Notes under the pieces: model-generated | What the model was told of the DNA's origin: nothing | Databases searched by the model: none | What the model saw: the letters and a program-made list of their open reading frames with translations, nothing else | Shown here: positions 1-8,037 of the stretch, piece by piece | How the letters are laid out: each line of letters opens with the position of its first letter | How positions within the stretch are numbered: position 1 is the stretch's first letter | Made by a program: the position numbers and the translations under genes | Assembly (NCBI GenBank): GCA_028278525.1 | Contig: JANQEE010000029.1 | Location: 26,829 to 90,828, forward strand | Direction: 5' to 3' | Source: Minwuiaceae bacterium | GTDB taxonomy: Bacteria > Pseudomonadota > Alphaproteobacteria > Minwuiales > Minwuiaceae | Length of the DNA stretch: 64,000 bases

Positions 1-792
1 CATGCCCTCCAGTATGGACAGGATCCTGGAGCGTTCTGCCTTTCTTACGCCGCCTGGGCGCTATGGTTCCTGGGTTATCCGGACCAGGCCCTGCAACGGA
101 TCGACGAAGCTCTTGCCATCGCCCGGCGGATTGCTCATCCCTACAGCCGCGTGTTCGTCCTGATGTTCGCCACCCGGATACACCAGTGTCGCCGCGACCA
201 CGTCACACTGGAAAAAGTATCCCGTGAAATGATCACCGTCGCCAAGGAACAGGGATTTGCGTACTACGTGGCGCAAGGCGCAATCCAACGGGGCTGCGCA
301 CTGACCCAACTGGGCAATGTCGGCGAGGGCATCGCCCTGTTGCACGAAGGGCTTTCGGCGCTGCGATCCACGGGCACCGAACTGGGCCGTCCGGGATCGC
401 TGCTAAGGCTGTCCGAGGGATATGCAAACGCGGGGCTCACGGAAGAGGCCCAGTCCGTTTTGTCGGAAGCGATGGAACTGGTCCAACAAAAAGGGGCGCG
501 TATCTGGGACGCCGAGATGCAGCGATTGAAAGGCGTCTATCTTCTGGCCGTCTCGGAAAGCAATCAGGCCGAGGCGGAGCAATGCATGATGCACGCCCTG
601 GAAATCGCTCGCAGGCAACAAGCAAAATCGTTGGAGCTGCGCGCGGCCATGAGCATCAGCCGGTTGCGGATAAGCGAAGGCAGGGAAGCGGATGCCAGGA
701 AGCTGTTGTCCGACGTTTACGCCTGGTTCGAGGAAGGGCACAACACGCCCGACTTGGAGGAGGCGAAGGCCATTCTCGACGATTGTCCGTGA
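1..792 (+). CDS. C-terminal TPR region of a large cyclase/ATPase-TPR signalling protein (5' truncated)
   Basis: The frame is open from base 1, so the start lies outside the window; 263 codons of the C-terminus are visible and end at a TGA. The visible part is entirely helical, with degenerate tetratricopeptide repeats rich in Ala, Leu and Gly. Its opening (QYGQDPGAFCLSYAAWAL) and later GCALTQLGNVGEGIALL pattern match, from memory, the C-terminal repeats of class III adenylate cyclase / AAA ATPase / TPR fusion proteins, where they follow the cyclase and ATPase domains and act as protein-interaction scaffold. The catalytic parts are not visible, so the enzymatic role is inference. A complete TPR-cyclase of a different architecture lies at 47880-50120. 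Confidence 0.7.
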   Translation, partial: HALQYGQDPGAFCLSYAAWALWFLGYPDQALQRIDEALAIARRIAHPYSRVFVLMFATRIHQCRRDHVTLEKVSREMITVAKEQGFAYYVAQGAIQRGCALTQLGNVGEGIALLHEGLSALRSTGTELGRPGSLLRLSEGYANAGLTEEAQSVLSEAMELVQQKGARIWDAEMQRLKGVYLLAVSESNQAEAEQCMMHALEIARRQQAKSLELRAAMSISRLRISEGREADARKLLSDVYAWFEEGHNTPDLEEAKAILDDCP

Positions 793-1099
793 CCGGATCG
801 CATCGTCGGAGCACTGTCATCGTACGTACGGCGCGAGCAAATCCCTGTCGTTACGTATCAACGACGATATCAAATGCAACGTTGTCGCTTGCATCTCAGC
901 GGAAAGCAGAGCCGCAAATCATTCCAGCCATCGAATACCGTATTCGCTGCACATAGTCGCAAAATCGCGTGAGCGAGTTGGCAATATGGCACCGTCGATG
1001 ATACAATTTTCAGTTGAAGTCAACTGACTCATAACACTGGACAGGTATGTAGCGGAGAATCAATTCAGCCGACAAACAAAATTTGAAAGGGGTGGCATT
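793..1099. other. Non-coding gap with one strong dyad
   Basis: About 300 bases between the TPR protein and the unknown gene at 1100. Base composition is more AT-rich than the flanking genes. Apart from the dyad at 1010-1027 and the ribosome-binding site just before 1100 (GAAAGGGGTGGC), I see no gene or RNA. Confidence 0.5.
1010..1027. promoter_or_regulatory. Perfect 8-bp inverted repeat, possible operator
   Basis: TCAGTTGA-AG-TCAACTGA is a perfect dyad with 8-base arms and a 2-base spacer, 72 bases before the start at 1100. Its size and position fit a repressor operator, but no regulator gene lies next to it, so the role is inference. Confidence 0.35.
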
Positions 1100-1729
1100 A
1101 TGGGAGGATTCGCGCCGGGCCCGCATATTTCGAAAGGGCCGCTCTGTTACTGTCTCGACAAGGTTTCCAGGAGGTCCGACGCTGTCAAGCGTCTGGGCAA
1201 ACTACGCAAAGACCTGCAAGGCCTAAAAAATGCGGGTTACCAAGGCAGTGCCGAGGTTTTCCGCAAACATTTGTTTGACGTGTGCAAAATCGGCGATACG
1301 AACAGCGTCGTCAAATATCTGAAGATGTACTGGTTCAATGAATACGGCGGATGGTGGCCGCATCTCCAACCCATCGAACCGGCGTTTTGCATCGGCATTA
1401 TCAAAACCTTGAAGGTCGCAATCGATAAAAAGCTACCGATCGAGAGCTATTGGTTGATCGTCAAGGCCGGATTCGAGATGACGATCGCTCAAAGCCCTCA
1501 CCAGGTCACCTTGCTAATCATGACGCCGGAGCCGGCAGACCCCAGGGCGTCCGGTGTCTGGACACCGAAACAGGCGAATATCTGGCTGGTCAAGGACTGC
1601 CTGCTCGGCGGCGAGCGTGTCGGAGACGACGAATGGGAACGTAAAGCGCCCAAGAAGGGGAAGAAAAAGACCTCGGCCAAGGGACGCGTCGTGTCGATAC
1701 ACCTAAAACGCGCTGAGGGTAAATATTGA
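1100..1729 (+). CDS. Hypothetical protein of 209 aa
   Basis: I do not recognise this family. The ATG is preceded by a purine-rich site (AAAGGGGTGGC) at good spacing. The protein has a Lys/Arg-rich N-terminal third (residues 20-50), a Trp-rich middle (MYWFNEYGGWWPHL, about residues 76-89), a hydrophobic helical stretch around 95-140, and a strongly basic tail (KAPKKGKKKTSAKGR) that could bind nucleic acid or membrane lipid. No signal peptide or clear transmembrane segment is present. Codon use is more AT-rich than the neighbours (many AAA, AAT and TTT codons), which hints at acquisition by transfer. No neighbour suggests a pathway. Confidence 0.6.
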   Translation: MGGFAPGPHISKGPLCYCLDKVSRRSDAVKRLGKLRKDLQGLKNAGYQGSAEVFRKHLFDVCKIGDTNSVVKYLKMYWFNEYGGWWPHLQPIEPAFCIGIIKTLKVAIDKKLPIESYWLIVKAGFEMTIAQSPHQVTLLIMTPEPADPRASGVWTPKQANIWLVKDCLLGGERVGDDEWERKAPKKGKKKTSAKGRVVSIHLKRAEGKY

Positions 1730-1735
1730 ACCCAG

Positions 1736-1753
1736 CTTGCATCTAACTGCAAG
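1736..1753. terminator. Short hairpin just after the 1100-1729 gene
   Basis: CTTGCA-tctaac-TGCAAG forms a perfect 6-bp stem 6 bases past the stop codon. No T-run follows, so it is at best a weak terminator or a 3'-end stabiliser. Confidence 0.25.
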
Positions 1754-1931
1754 TTCCGGCCCCTCGTGGAGATGCAGCGGGAGTTTCGCCTGCGGGGCGG
1801 CGCGAACGCGTTGCGTGGACAGACCGGCCGTTCGCGATGCCCAGGTCCATGCCGTCGGCCCCGTCGGCGGAGGCCAACGTGCGCCAGGGAACGGTCTCTG
1901 CGTCGGCAAGCAAGTATCCAGTATGCTTCGC

Positions 1932-2264
1932 TCACCCACCGACCGGCATGAAGTCGTAGGTCCCGACGCCTTGAACGATCATGAACTTGCAGGGCCCGCC
2001 ATTCTGCCCCTGTACGAAGTGGGCAGTTTTCGGGCCGACGGCGCAGCGCTCGCCGGGCGCCAGCAGATGGGTGGCGCGGGGTGCGCGCGTCTCGACGACC
2101 ATCGGCCCTTCCAGGCAGACGAAGCTGTCGGTGATCTCCGTGTGGTAATGCCAGGGCACCGACTGTCCGGCGGCCAGGGTTAGCACCTGGACACGCAGGT
2201 CGGCACCTTCCGCGACCATCTCCCGGTTTTCGATCTCGTAGGCGGCGCTTGTTCTGACTTCCAT
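1932..2264 (-). CDS. Small single-domain cupin protein
   Basis: 110 aa, one cupin beta-barrel. Cupin motif 1 is recognisable around residues 38-58 (PWHYHTEITDSFVCLEG: two His and a later Glu/Glu-like position) and motif 2 around 68-90 (LAPGERCAVGPKTAHFVQG, with the metal-ligand His). This His-x-His...His arrangement normally binds a divalent metal. Single-domain cupins of this size serve as dioxygenases, isomerases or ligand-binding domains, and the substrate cannot be read from sequence. It is monocistronic on the minus strand, divergent from the GFA-family gene at 2341. Confidence 0.8.
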   Translation of the reverse strand: MEVRTSAAYEIENREMVAEGADLRVQVLTLAAGQSVPWHYHTEITDSFVCLEGPMVVETRAPRATHLLAPGERCAVGPKTAHFVQGQNGGPCKFMIVQGVGTYDFMPVGG

Positions 2265-2340
2265 TGCGGTCTTCTCGGTTCGGTTTATGCAAACGACACA
2301 GTAGACTTGGTCCCTGCAGATTCTACATGGAGATGCTCAC

Positions 2341-2742
2341 ATGACCATCACCAGAGGGCGGTGTTTATGCGGCAGTGTCACATACGAGTATTCGGGGCCG
2401 GAGAACTGGCGCGGGCATTGCCATTGCGAGAGCTGCCGCCGCAACACGTCGTCGCCGTTTACCACGTTTTTCGGGGTGCCGAACGAGGCCTACCGGTTTA
2501 CCGGGGAAAAGCCGAGCATCTACGAGTCCTCGCCGGGCGTCCGGCGGCTGTTCTGCGGCAAGTGCGGTACCCCGATGGCCTACGACAGCGACCGCTTCCC
2601 CGACGAGATACATTTTTACGCGGCAAGCCTGGAGGATTCGTCGGGTTTTAAGCCCGGCTTCCACGTTCACTGCGCCGAGCAGGTACCGTGGATCGAATTG
2701 GCGGACGACCTGCCGAAGTACGAGCGCAGCAGCACGGGTTAG
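2341..2742 (+). CDS. GFA family (CENP-V/Gfa-like) zinc-binding protein
   Basis: 133 aa, a typical full-length GFA-domain protein. The zinc-binding cysteines are visible in order: RCLCGSV near the N-terminus, CHCESCRR at about residues 29-36, and FCGKCGTPM at about 77-85, followed by the usual FYAASLED segment. Members include glutathione-dependent formaldehyde-activating enzyme, but most bacterial copies have no proven reaction, so I do not assign formaldehyde activity. It is convergent with the TauD-type dioxygenase and overlaps its stop codon by four bases. Confidence 0.88.
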   Translation: MTITRGRCLCGSVTYEYSGPENWRGHCHCESCRRNTSSPFTTFFGVPNEAYRFTGEKPSIYESSPGVRRLFCGKCGTPMAYDSDRFPDEIHFYAASLEDSSGFKPGFHVHCAEQVPWIELADDLPKYERSSTG

Positions 2743-3764
2743 CCGGCGGCGGCTTCGGGGATCCAGCTTCGGCTTTCGCCGGTATAGGCGTCGCCGGGGT
2801 TGCCGCGGACGGTGGTGCGCCACATCACCCGGCCGTTCGCCTCTGCATCGAACCAGGTTGCCGCGTGGATCAGGGAACGGTTGTCGTAGATCACCAGGTC
2901 GCCTGCGGTCCATTCCTGCACGTGGACGAAGCGCGGCTGGGTGAAATGGCGCATCAGCTCGTATAGCAGCGCGGCGCCGTCGCCGTCAGGCCCCGGCTGC
3001 ATGCCGACGAACGGGCCCTCGACCCAATCCATCTGCCCGGCCTCGCAGAGATAGAGGGCGCGCTTGTCCGTCACCGGATGCACGCGGACGACGGGCTGGC
3101 GCTGCGGACGCTGATGCGGCAGCAGCGGCTCCGGCGTCTCGCCGGCGCGTACCGCCTGCTCCGACCGGCCCTTGCCGGGTAAAACGTGAATCCCTTCAAG
3201 CCTTTCCACCCGTTCTTTCATGGCCGGCGACAGCGCGTCGTAAGCGGCGATGCCGTCGGCATAGAGGGTCTGCCCCTGCCCTTTCGGTGTGGGAACCACC
3301 GCGTAAAACAGCGAGATGTCCGGCGGCGGGCGGCGAAAGCTCTGGTCGGTGTGCCAGCCGCGGCGATGGGGAAACTGTACAGGCAGGCTACCGTCTTCCG
3401 TGTAGGGCGGTTCGGGTCTTGCCGGCGGCGCGCGGTTGACCGGCGGCCGATTGGCGACGATGAAGATCTCCGAGACGGTGTCGTGCACCATCGTCCGCTC
3501 GGTCAGGGTCCGGCGGTAGTCCTCGACCTCCGGCCCGAACAGGCGGCTTAGGCGGACCAACAGGTCCGGCCGCCCGGTAATCGCGTGCATGTTCGGCAGG
3601 ACCAGCAGGCCATCGCAATCATAGAACGCGCGAAGCAGCGGCTCCGGGTCGGCCTCCAGCGCCTCGACCGCCGCGTCGACGGCGCCGGAGACGCGCACCA
3701 GGCCGCCGAAAGTGGCGCCCGGCAGCGGTTGTAAGTCGAGACTATCGTTAATCTTCACCGTCAT
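2739..3764 (-). CDS. TauD/TfdA family Fe(II)/2-oxoglutarate-dependent dioxygenase
   Basis: 341 aa. The facial triad is visible: WHTDQSF (His and Asp, about residue 145) and a distal His in SLIHAATWF (about residue 300), followed by RVMWRTTVRG with the Arg that binds 2-oxoglutarate. These enzymes hydroxylate small acids such as taurine, alkyl sulfates or aryloxyalkanoates in the cytoplasm, and the substrate is not predictable here. The ATG lies inside the 3' end of greB (17-base overlap), so the two minus-strand genes are probably co-transcribed, an unexpected pairing. The 3' end overlaps the convergent GFA gene by four bases. Confidence 0.88.
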   Translation of the reverse strand: MTVKINDSLDLQPLPGATFGGLVRVSGAVDAAVEALEADPEPLLRAFYDCDGLLVLPNMHAITGRPDLLVRLSRLFGPEVEDYRRTLTERTMVHDTVSEIFIVANRPPVNRAPPARPEPPYTEDGSLPVQFPHRRGWHTDQSFRRPPPDISLFYAVVPTPKGQGQTLYADGIAAYDALSPAMKERVERLEGIHVLPGKGRSEQAVRAGETPEPLLPHQRPQRQPVVRVHPVTDKRALYLCEAGQMDWVEGPFVGMQPGPDGDGAALLYELMRHFTQPRFVHVQEWTAGDLVIYDNRSLIHAATWFDAEANGRVMWRTTVRGNPGDAYTGESRSWIPEAAAG

Positions 3765-4323
3765 CCTCCGGTTCGCGGTAGGCGATCTCGATCACCTCGA
3801 TCTCTTCGATGCCATTCGGCGTACGCAGTTTCACGACGTCGCCTTCCGCGGCCTTGTGCAGGGCGCGGGCGATGGGCGAGATCCAACTCACCTCACCCTT
3901 CTCCTGGCGGGCCTCGTCGACACCGACGATCCGCACCGTGCGCTCGCGGTCGGCGGAATCCGCATAGGTGACGGTGGCGCCGAAGAAGACCTGATCGCGG
4001 TTGGTCTGGCGGCTCTGGTCGACCACTTCGGCGATCTCCAGCCGTTTGATCAGGAAGCGCATGCGCCGGTCGATCTCACGCAGCCGTTTCTTGCCGTAGA
4101 TGTAGTCGCCGTTCTCCGACCGGTCGCCGTTGCCGGCGGCCCAGGAGACAACCTCGACGACCTTCGGCCGCTCCACGCTTTTTAGATGCTTGAGCTCGGC
4201 GACGAGCCGGCCGTGGCCCGCCGGCGTCATGTAGTTCTTCATGCCGCGCGGCAGGGATTCCGCTGGTTCGGGGAGATCCTCGTCCAGATCCGAGTCGGTT
4301 TCCTTGGTGAAAGCCTTGCTCAT
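3748..4323 (-). CDS. greB: Transcription elongation factor GreB
   Basis: 191 aa, with the N-terminal coiled-coil domain (about 35-105) and the C-terminal FKBP-like domain (about 110-185). The Gre signature is clear: NYMTPAGHGRLVAEL, then GDRSENGDYIYGKKRLREID. The latter is the GreB form and carries the acidic tip residues that enter the RNA polymerase secondary channel and stimulate transcript cleavage in backtracked complexes. I chose the ATG giving MSKAFTKETD, which matches known GreB N-termini, rather than one seven codons upstream. A short acidic N-terminal extension (DSDLDEDLPE) precedes the coiled coil. Confidence 0.93.
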   Translation of the reverse strand: MSKAFTKETDSDLDEDLPEPAESLPRGMKNYMTPAGHGRLVAELKHLKSVERPKVVEVVSWAAGNGDRSENGDYIYGKKRLREIDRRMRFLIKRLEIAEVVDQSRQTNRDQVFFGATVTYADSADRERTVRIVGVDEARQEKGEVSWISPIARALHKAAEGDVVKLRTPNGIEEIEVIEIAYREPEDDGED

Positions 4324-4428
4324 GACGCCCAAGAATAGCGTCATTCCGCAGCGCGGTCAGCGGCTTTACCCCGTGTGCCCACCGGTGGCATGCTGCGGCC
4401 AAGAGCGGAATGAGGAAGGATCGCAAAG

Positions 4429-5205
4429 ATGAACGTACAGGCACTTCGCGCGAAGGAAGCCGACAGCGCCGCCTGGCAGGCGCGGGTCGACCTGGCGGCG
4501 GCACACCGACTGGCCGTGATGCACGGCTTCAACGAGGGCATCTTCAACCACCTTACCCTGACAGTGCCGGGCACGGACGACCGCTACCTGCAGATCCCGT
4601 TCGGCCTGCACTGGTCGGAAATCACCGCCAGTTCCTTCATGGAAGTGGGCTTCGACGGCAGCCTCTTAAGCGGCGAAGGCGAGATCGAGCGGTCCTGCTA
4701 TTGCATTCACGAGCCGATCCACCGGCTGGTGCCGGAGGCCGCCTGCGTCATGCACACGCATATGCCCTACGCCAGCGCCCTGGCGCGGCTGGAAGACCCG
4801 CGCATCCTGCCGATCGGGCAGACCGAGATCGCCATGATGATGCAGACCGCCTACGACGACCTCTATACTGGCCCCGCCCTGGACCATCCGGCCGAGGGCG
4901 AACGGCTGGTCGAGGCGCTGGGCGACAAGAAAATCATGATCATGGCCAACCACGGCGCGCTCACGATCGGCAAGACGGTCGCCGAAGCCTACGATCGGCT
5001 GTATTACCTGGAGCGGGTGGCGCAGGTGCAGCTCTACGCCATGTGGACCGGTAAGCCGCTGCATTTGTTGCCCGACGAAACCGTCCAACATTCGATTGCT
5101 GAGTTCAAGAAGGCGCCGAAGTACGGCGGGAAACCGAACGCGCATCACCATTTCGAGGCGTTGAAACGGCTGCTCGACAAGCCGGCGGACGACTATCGGG
5201 ACTGA
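4429..5205 (+). CDS. Class II aldolase/adducin family protein
   Basis: 258 aa. The aldolase II fold is recognisable: FNHLTL near residue 40, the zinc-binding pair in CVMHTHMPYASAL (about residue 105) and a further His in ANHGALTIG (about residue 176). Bacterial relatives are fuculose- or ribulose-phosphate aldolases and epimerases, but the long GEIERSCYCIHEPIH segment and C-terminal extension fit the adducin-like branch of unknown substrate. It starts 19 nt or fewer after a GGAAGGATC-type site. It sits 30 bases before the Lin0512 pair and is likely co-transcribed with it. Confidence 0.85.
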   Translation: MNVQALRAKEADSAAWQARVDLAAAHRLAVMHGFNEGIFNHLTLTVPGTDDRYLQIPFGLHWSEITASSFMEVGFDGSLLSGEGEIERSCYCIHEPIHRLVPEAACVMHTHMPYASALARLEDPRILPIGQTEIAMMMQTAYDDLYTGPALDHPAEGERLVEALGDKKIMIMANHGALTIGKTVAEAYDRLYYLERVAQVQLYAMWTGKPLHLLPDETVQHSIAEFKKAPKYGGKPNAHHHFEALKRLLDKPADDYRD

Positions 5206-5235
5206 CACCGTAGACCGCCATCAGGGATTGCAGCC

Positions 5236-5577
5236 ATGGCCATGAAGCGTATGGTGCTGGAAATCGGCATGGGCACCGACATACGCGGGACGGATAGCAC
5301 CAAGGCCGCGGTGCGGGCGCTGCGCGATGCGCTGTGGCACAACTCGGTAACCGTGACCAAGGCGCTCGGCCTGCCGACGGATTCGATGCAGGTCGCAGTG
5401 ACGGTTGGCGTGCCGCGGCCGGAAACAGTCGACAAGGAACAAGTGCTCGCGGTGCTGCCGCACGGCAGCGGCACCGTGGAGGTGGTCGACGGCGGGCTGG
5501 AGATCGCGAACGAGGCCGGCGACGACGGAACGCTGATCGCCCACGCAGCCGCCGTCGTTTATCTGGATCTGCCATGA
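5236..5577 (+). CDS. Lin0512 family protein, copy 1
   Basis: 113 aa. It belongs to the small Lin0512 family (conserved, function unproven). Recognisable features are the N-terminal EIGMGTDIRGTDSTKAAVRA segment, a V.VTVGVP strand, and the VDKEQVLAVLPHGSGTVEVV block. Its stop codon overlaps the ATG of a second copy (ATGA), indicating translational coupling. The two proteins share a clear pattern along their whole length (GxGxDxxGxDxTKAA; PxxVDxExVxAxLPHG), so this is an old tandem duplication and may form a heterodimer. That last point is inference. Confidence 0.85.
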   Translation: MAMKRMVLEIGMGTDIRGTDSTKAAVRALRDALWHNSVTVTKALGLPTDSMQVAVTVGVPRPETVDKEQVLAVLPHGSGTVEVVDGGLEIANEAGDDGTLIAHAAAVVYLDLP

Positions 5578-5915
5578 CGGCGAGACGCGTTATCCTGGAA
5601 CTGGGCGCCGGAAACGACCTGCACGGCGGCGACTATACCAAGGCGGCGATCCGCGCCGTGCAGGACGCGATCCACCATAGTTCCCTGACCATGATCCGCA
5701 CCCTGGACGTCAAACCGGGCGGCATGCTGGTCGACGTCACCATCGGCGTGCAGCAGCCGGACAAAGTCGACCGGGAAGCGGTCGCCGCCACCCTGCCCCA
5801 CGGCACGGTGACGGTGGATGTGGTCAAGGGCGGCCTGGACGTGCCTGACGAGGCCCTGGGCGACGTCGCCGTCATCGCCAGCGCCGCCATCGCCGTGCGG
5901 TTGGAGTTGGACTAG
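5574..5915 (+). CDS. Lin0512 family protein, copy 2
   Basis: 113 aa. The start is the ATG at 5574 within the ATGA overlap with copy 1; a much longer reading from an upstream ATG would run antisense-like through copy 1 in another frame and is rejected. It shows the same family pattern (ELGAGNDLHGGDYTKAA, QPDKVDREAVAATLPHGTV, DVAVIASAAIAVRL). Family members are often encoded as pairs, in my recollection; the reaction is unknown. It ends 7 bases from the stop of the convergent nitroreductase. Confidence 0.83.
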   Translation: MTARRVILELGAGNDLHGGDYTKAAIRAVQDAIHHSSLTMIRTLDVKPGGMLVDVTIGVQQPDKVDREAVAATLPHGTVTVDVVKGGLDVPDEALGDVAVIASAAIAVRLELD

Positions 5916-5921
5916 GCTGGC

Positions 5922-6590
5922 TCAGCCTTTCGTAAATGGCTGGCCGTCGAAGCTTTCGCGAAAGGCGATCTCCTCGACCGCGTTGCGCCGGAGCTTGGTC
6001 AGCTGCTTGACCGGCTTGCCGAGCGGCACGACGGCGGAGACCGCGTGATCGGCAGGGATGCCGAGCAAGGCCTGGACCTTCGGCTCCTCCGCCACCGCCA
6101 ATGTGGTGATGGTCCCGCCGAAACCGGCCTGGCGCGCGGCCAGCAGCACGTTCCAGACGAACGGGTAGATCGACGCGCCGCTGATCACGCCGATGCGGTC
6201 GAGGTTCTGGTCCATCGAGGCCACCACCTTGAGGTCGACGACGAAGACCAGCACCACAGAGGCGTTGCGGTGGGTTTCGGTCAAGGCGGCCGGCGCAGGC
6301 GTCGCGGCGATCTGATCGTCCGTCACCTTGGTCGGCGTGACCGCGTTCCACGGGCTCTCGCCGGCCTGGATCTGGGCCGCATAGCGCTTGGCCGCCGGCT
6401 CACAGAGGTCGGCGAGCTTGTCGCGGGTCGCCTGGTCGCGGACCACGATAACGCGGTTGCCCTGACGGTTGCCGCCGCTGGGTGCGAAACGGGCAACCTC
6501 TAGGATCTCGTACAGCACGTCGTCGGGCAGCGGATCGCCGGTATAGTCTCGGGCCGCGAAAGTGGTGCGCATCACGTCGTTGAGTTCCAT
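5922..6590 (-). CDS. Nitroreductase family FMN-dependent oxidoreductase
   Basis: 222 aa from the ATG giving MELNDVMRTTFAARDYT. Upstream in-frame codons add 21 residues of unlikely sequence. The family pattern is present: TTFAARDYTGDPLPDD (the usual R-x-F/Y), RFAPSGGNRQGNRVIVV (FMN-binding, about residue 35-50), and the C-terminal GGTITTLA and VVPLGKP segments. Such flavoproteins use NAD(P)H to reduce nitro compounds, quinones or flavins in the cytoplasm. The long insertion between residues 65 and 115 is common in the alphaproteobacterial subgroup. The specific substrate is unknown. Confidence 0.88.
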   Translation of the reverse strand: MELNDVMRTTFAARDYTGDPLPDDVLYEILEVARFAPSGGNRQGNRVIVVRDQATRDKLADLCEPAAKRYAAQIQAGESPWNAVTPTKVTDDQIAATPAPAALTETHRNASVVLVFVVDLKVVASMDQNLDRIGVISGASIYPFVWNVLLAARQAGFGGTITTLAVAEEPKVQALLGIPADHAVSAVVPLGKPVKQLTKLRRNAVEEIAFRESFDGQPFTKG

Positions 6591-6773
6591 CGGTCCGCTC
6601 CTCCCATCGTTTCGTTGGACCAAAGCTTGCTGTGCCGGCCGGGCCGACGTCAAGCCGCCGATTTTTCTTCGCTGCCCCTCTTATTTCCGACGGGCCGACT
6701 CCGGTACAATCACAAAACGCAATGCCCGGGCAGCGTGTGAAAACGGCGTCGGCAGGCTTCGAGGGAGGGAGAG

Positions 6774-8003
6774 ATGACGGCAGGCAACGGCGGCCAGGGC
6801 GCCCTGGCCGGAGTGCGGGTACTGGATTTGACCCAGTTCGAGGCAGGGCCGTCCTGCACCGAAGCGCTGGCCTGGATGGGCGCCGAAGTGGTCAAGCTGG
6901 AGAACCCGAACGGCGGCGACCAGGGGCGCTACGCCTCGGCCGACAACCGGGATATCGACTCCTGGTACTTCCTGCTGTTCAACGCCAACAAGAAAAGCGT
7001 GACCTGCAATCTGAAGACCGAGGGCGGGGTCAGGCTGGTGAAAGACCTGGCCAAGAAGGCCGACATCTTCATGGAGAACTTCTCGCCCGGTACGATCGAC
7101 CGGCTCGGCCTCGGCTACGACGCGATCCGCGCCGAGAACGAACGCATCATCTACGCCCAGGTCAAAGGCTTCGCAGAAGGCAGCCCGTACGAGAAATTCC
7201 TCAGTTTCGACATGATCGGCCAGTCGGTCGGCGGCGTGTTGAGCATTACCGGCGAGCCGGACGGCCCGCCGCTGAAGCCCGGACCGACCATCGGCGACAC
7301 CGGAACCGGCATGCTGCTGGGGATGAGCGTTCTAAGCGCGCTGTATCAGCGCGAGCGGACAGGCGTCGGCCAGCGCATCCAGATCGCGATGCAGGACGCG
7401 ATGTTGCAGTACAGCCGTATCGCCTATGCCGTGCAGGCACGGACCGGGCAGGCCGCGAGGCGCGCCGGCGCCAAGGTGCTGACCGGCGGCAACGCGCCAA
7501 GCGGCACTTATCCCTGCAAGCCGGGCGGGCCGAACGATTACGTCTACGTCTATACCTCGCGCGCCAACGCCCAGCATTGGGAGCGGCTGTTGAAGACGAT
7601 CGGCCGCGAGGACCTGATCGGCGACGCGCGCTACGACTCTCCGAACAAGCGGCTGGAACGCGAAGCGGAAGTCGACGCGTTACTGACCGAATGGACCATG
7701 CAGCACGACAAGCGGACGGCGATGGAACTGCTGGGTGCCGCCGGCGTGCCGGCGGGCGCGACCTTTGACACTTTGGAATTGCAGAACGACCCCGACCTGG
7801 AAGCGCGCGGCATGTTCCAGACCATGCACCATCCGGAGCGCGGCGATTTCAAGATGCCCGCGTGGCCGGTGAAGATGTCGGAGTCGGACGTGCCGGTGGC
7901 CCCCGCCCCGCTGCTTGGCGAGCATACCGAAGACGTGCTCGGCGATTGGCTCGGGCTTAGCGCCGACGACGTGGCCGGATTGAAATCGGACGGCACGATT
8001 TAA
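6774..8003 (+). CDS. CaiB/BaiF family (class III) CoA transferase
   Basis: 409 aa, full length for the family. It opens with LAGVRVLDLTQFEAGPSCTEALAWMGAEVVKLE, which carries the nucleotide-binding region (pieces quoted here are under twenty residues each: LAGVRVLDLTQFEAGPSC, EALAWMGAEVVKLE). The catalytic Asp is expected in the YAQVKGFAEGSPYEKFLSFD segment (about residue 145-160), where class III enzymes carry it. It transfers CoA between carboxylic acids through an aspartyl-CoA thioester. It is preceded by GAGGGAGAG and followed, 34 bases on, by a ThDP enzyme, giving the arrangement of formyl-CoA:oxalate CoA-transferase and oxalyl-CoA decarboxylase. The true substrate is uncertain. Confidence 0.88.
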   Translation: MTAGNGGQGALAGVRVLDLTQFEAGPSCTEALAWMGAEVVKLENPNGGDQGRYASADNRDIDSWYFLLFNANKKSVTCNLKTEGGVRLVKDLAKKADIFMENFSPGTIDRLGLGYDAIRAENERIIYAQVKGFAEGSPYEKFLSFDMIGQSVGGVLSITGEPDGPPLKPGPTIGDTGTGMLLGMSVLSALYQRERTGVGQRIQIAMQDAMLQYSRIAYAVQARTGQAARRAGAKVLTGGNAPSGTYPCKPGGPNDYVYVYTSRANAQHWERLLKTIGREDLIGDARYDSPNKRLEREAEVDALLTEWTMQHDKRTAMELLGAAGVPAGATFDTLELQNDPDLEARGMFQTMHHPERGDFKMPAWPVKMSESDVPVAPAPLLGEHTEDVLGDWLGLSADDVAGLKSDGTI

Positions 8004-8037
8004 CGGATCGGCCGCAACAAACACGAGGGAGAAAACC

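Noticed and set aside
1730..1931. A minus-strand ORF of 78 aa overlapping the gap before the cupin
   Set aside because: No ribosome-binding site or recognisable domain, and it shares the frame noise of a GC-rich region.
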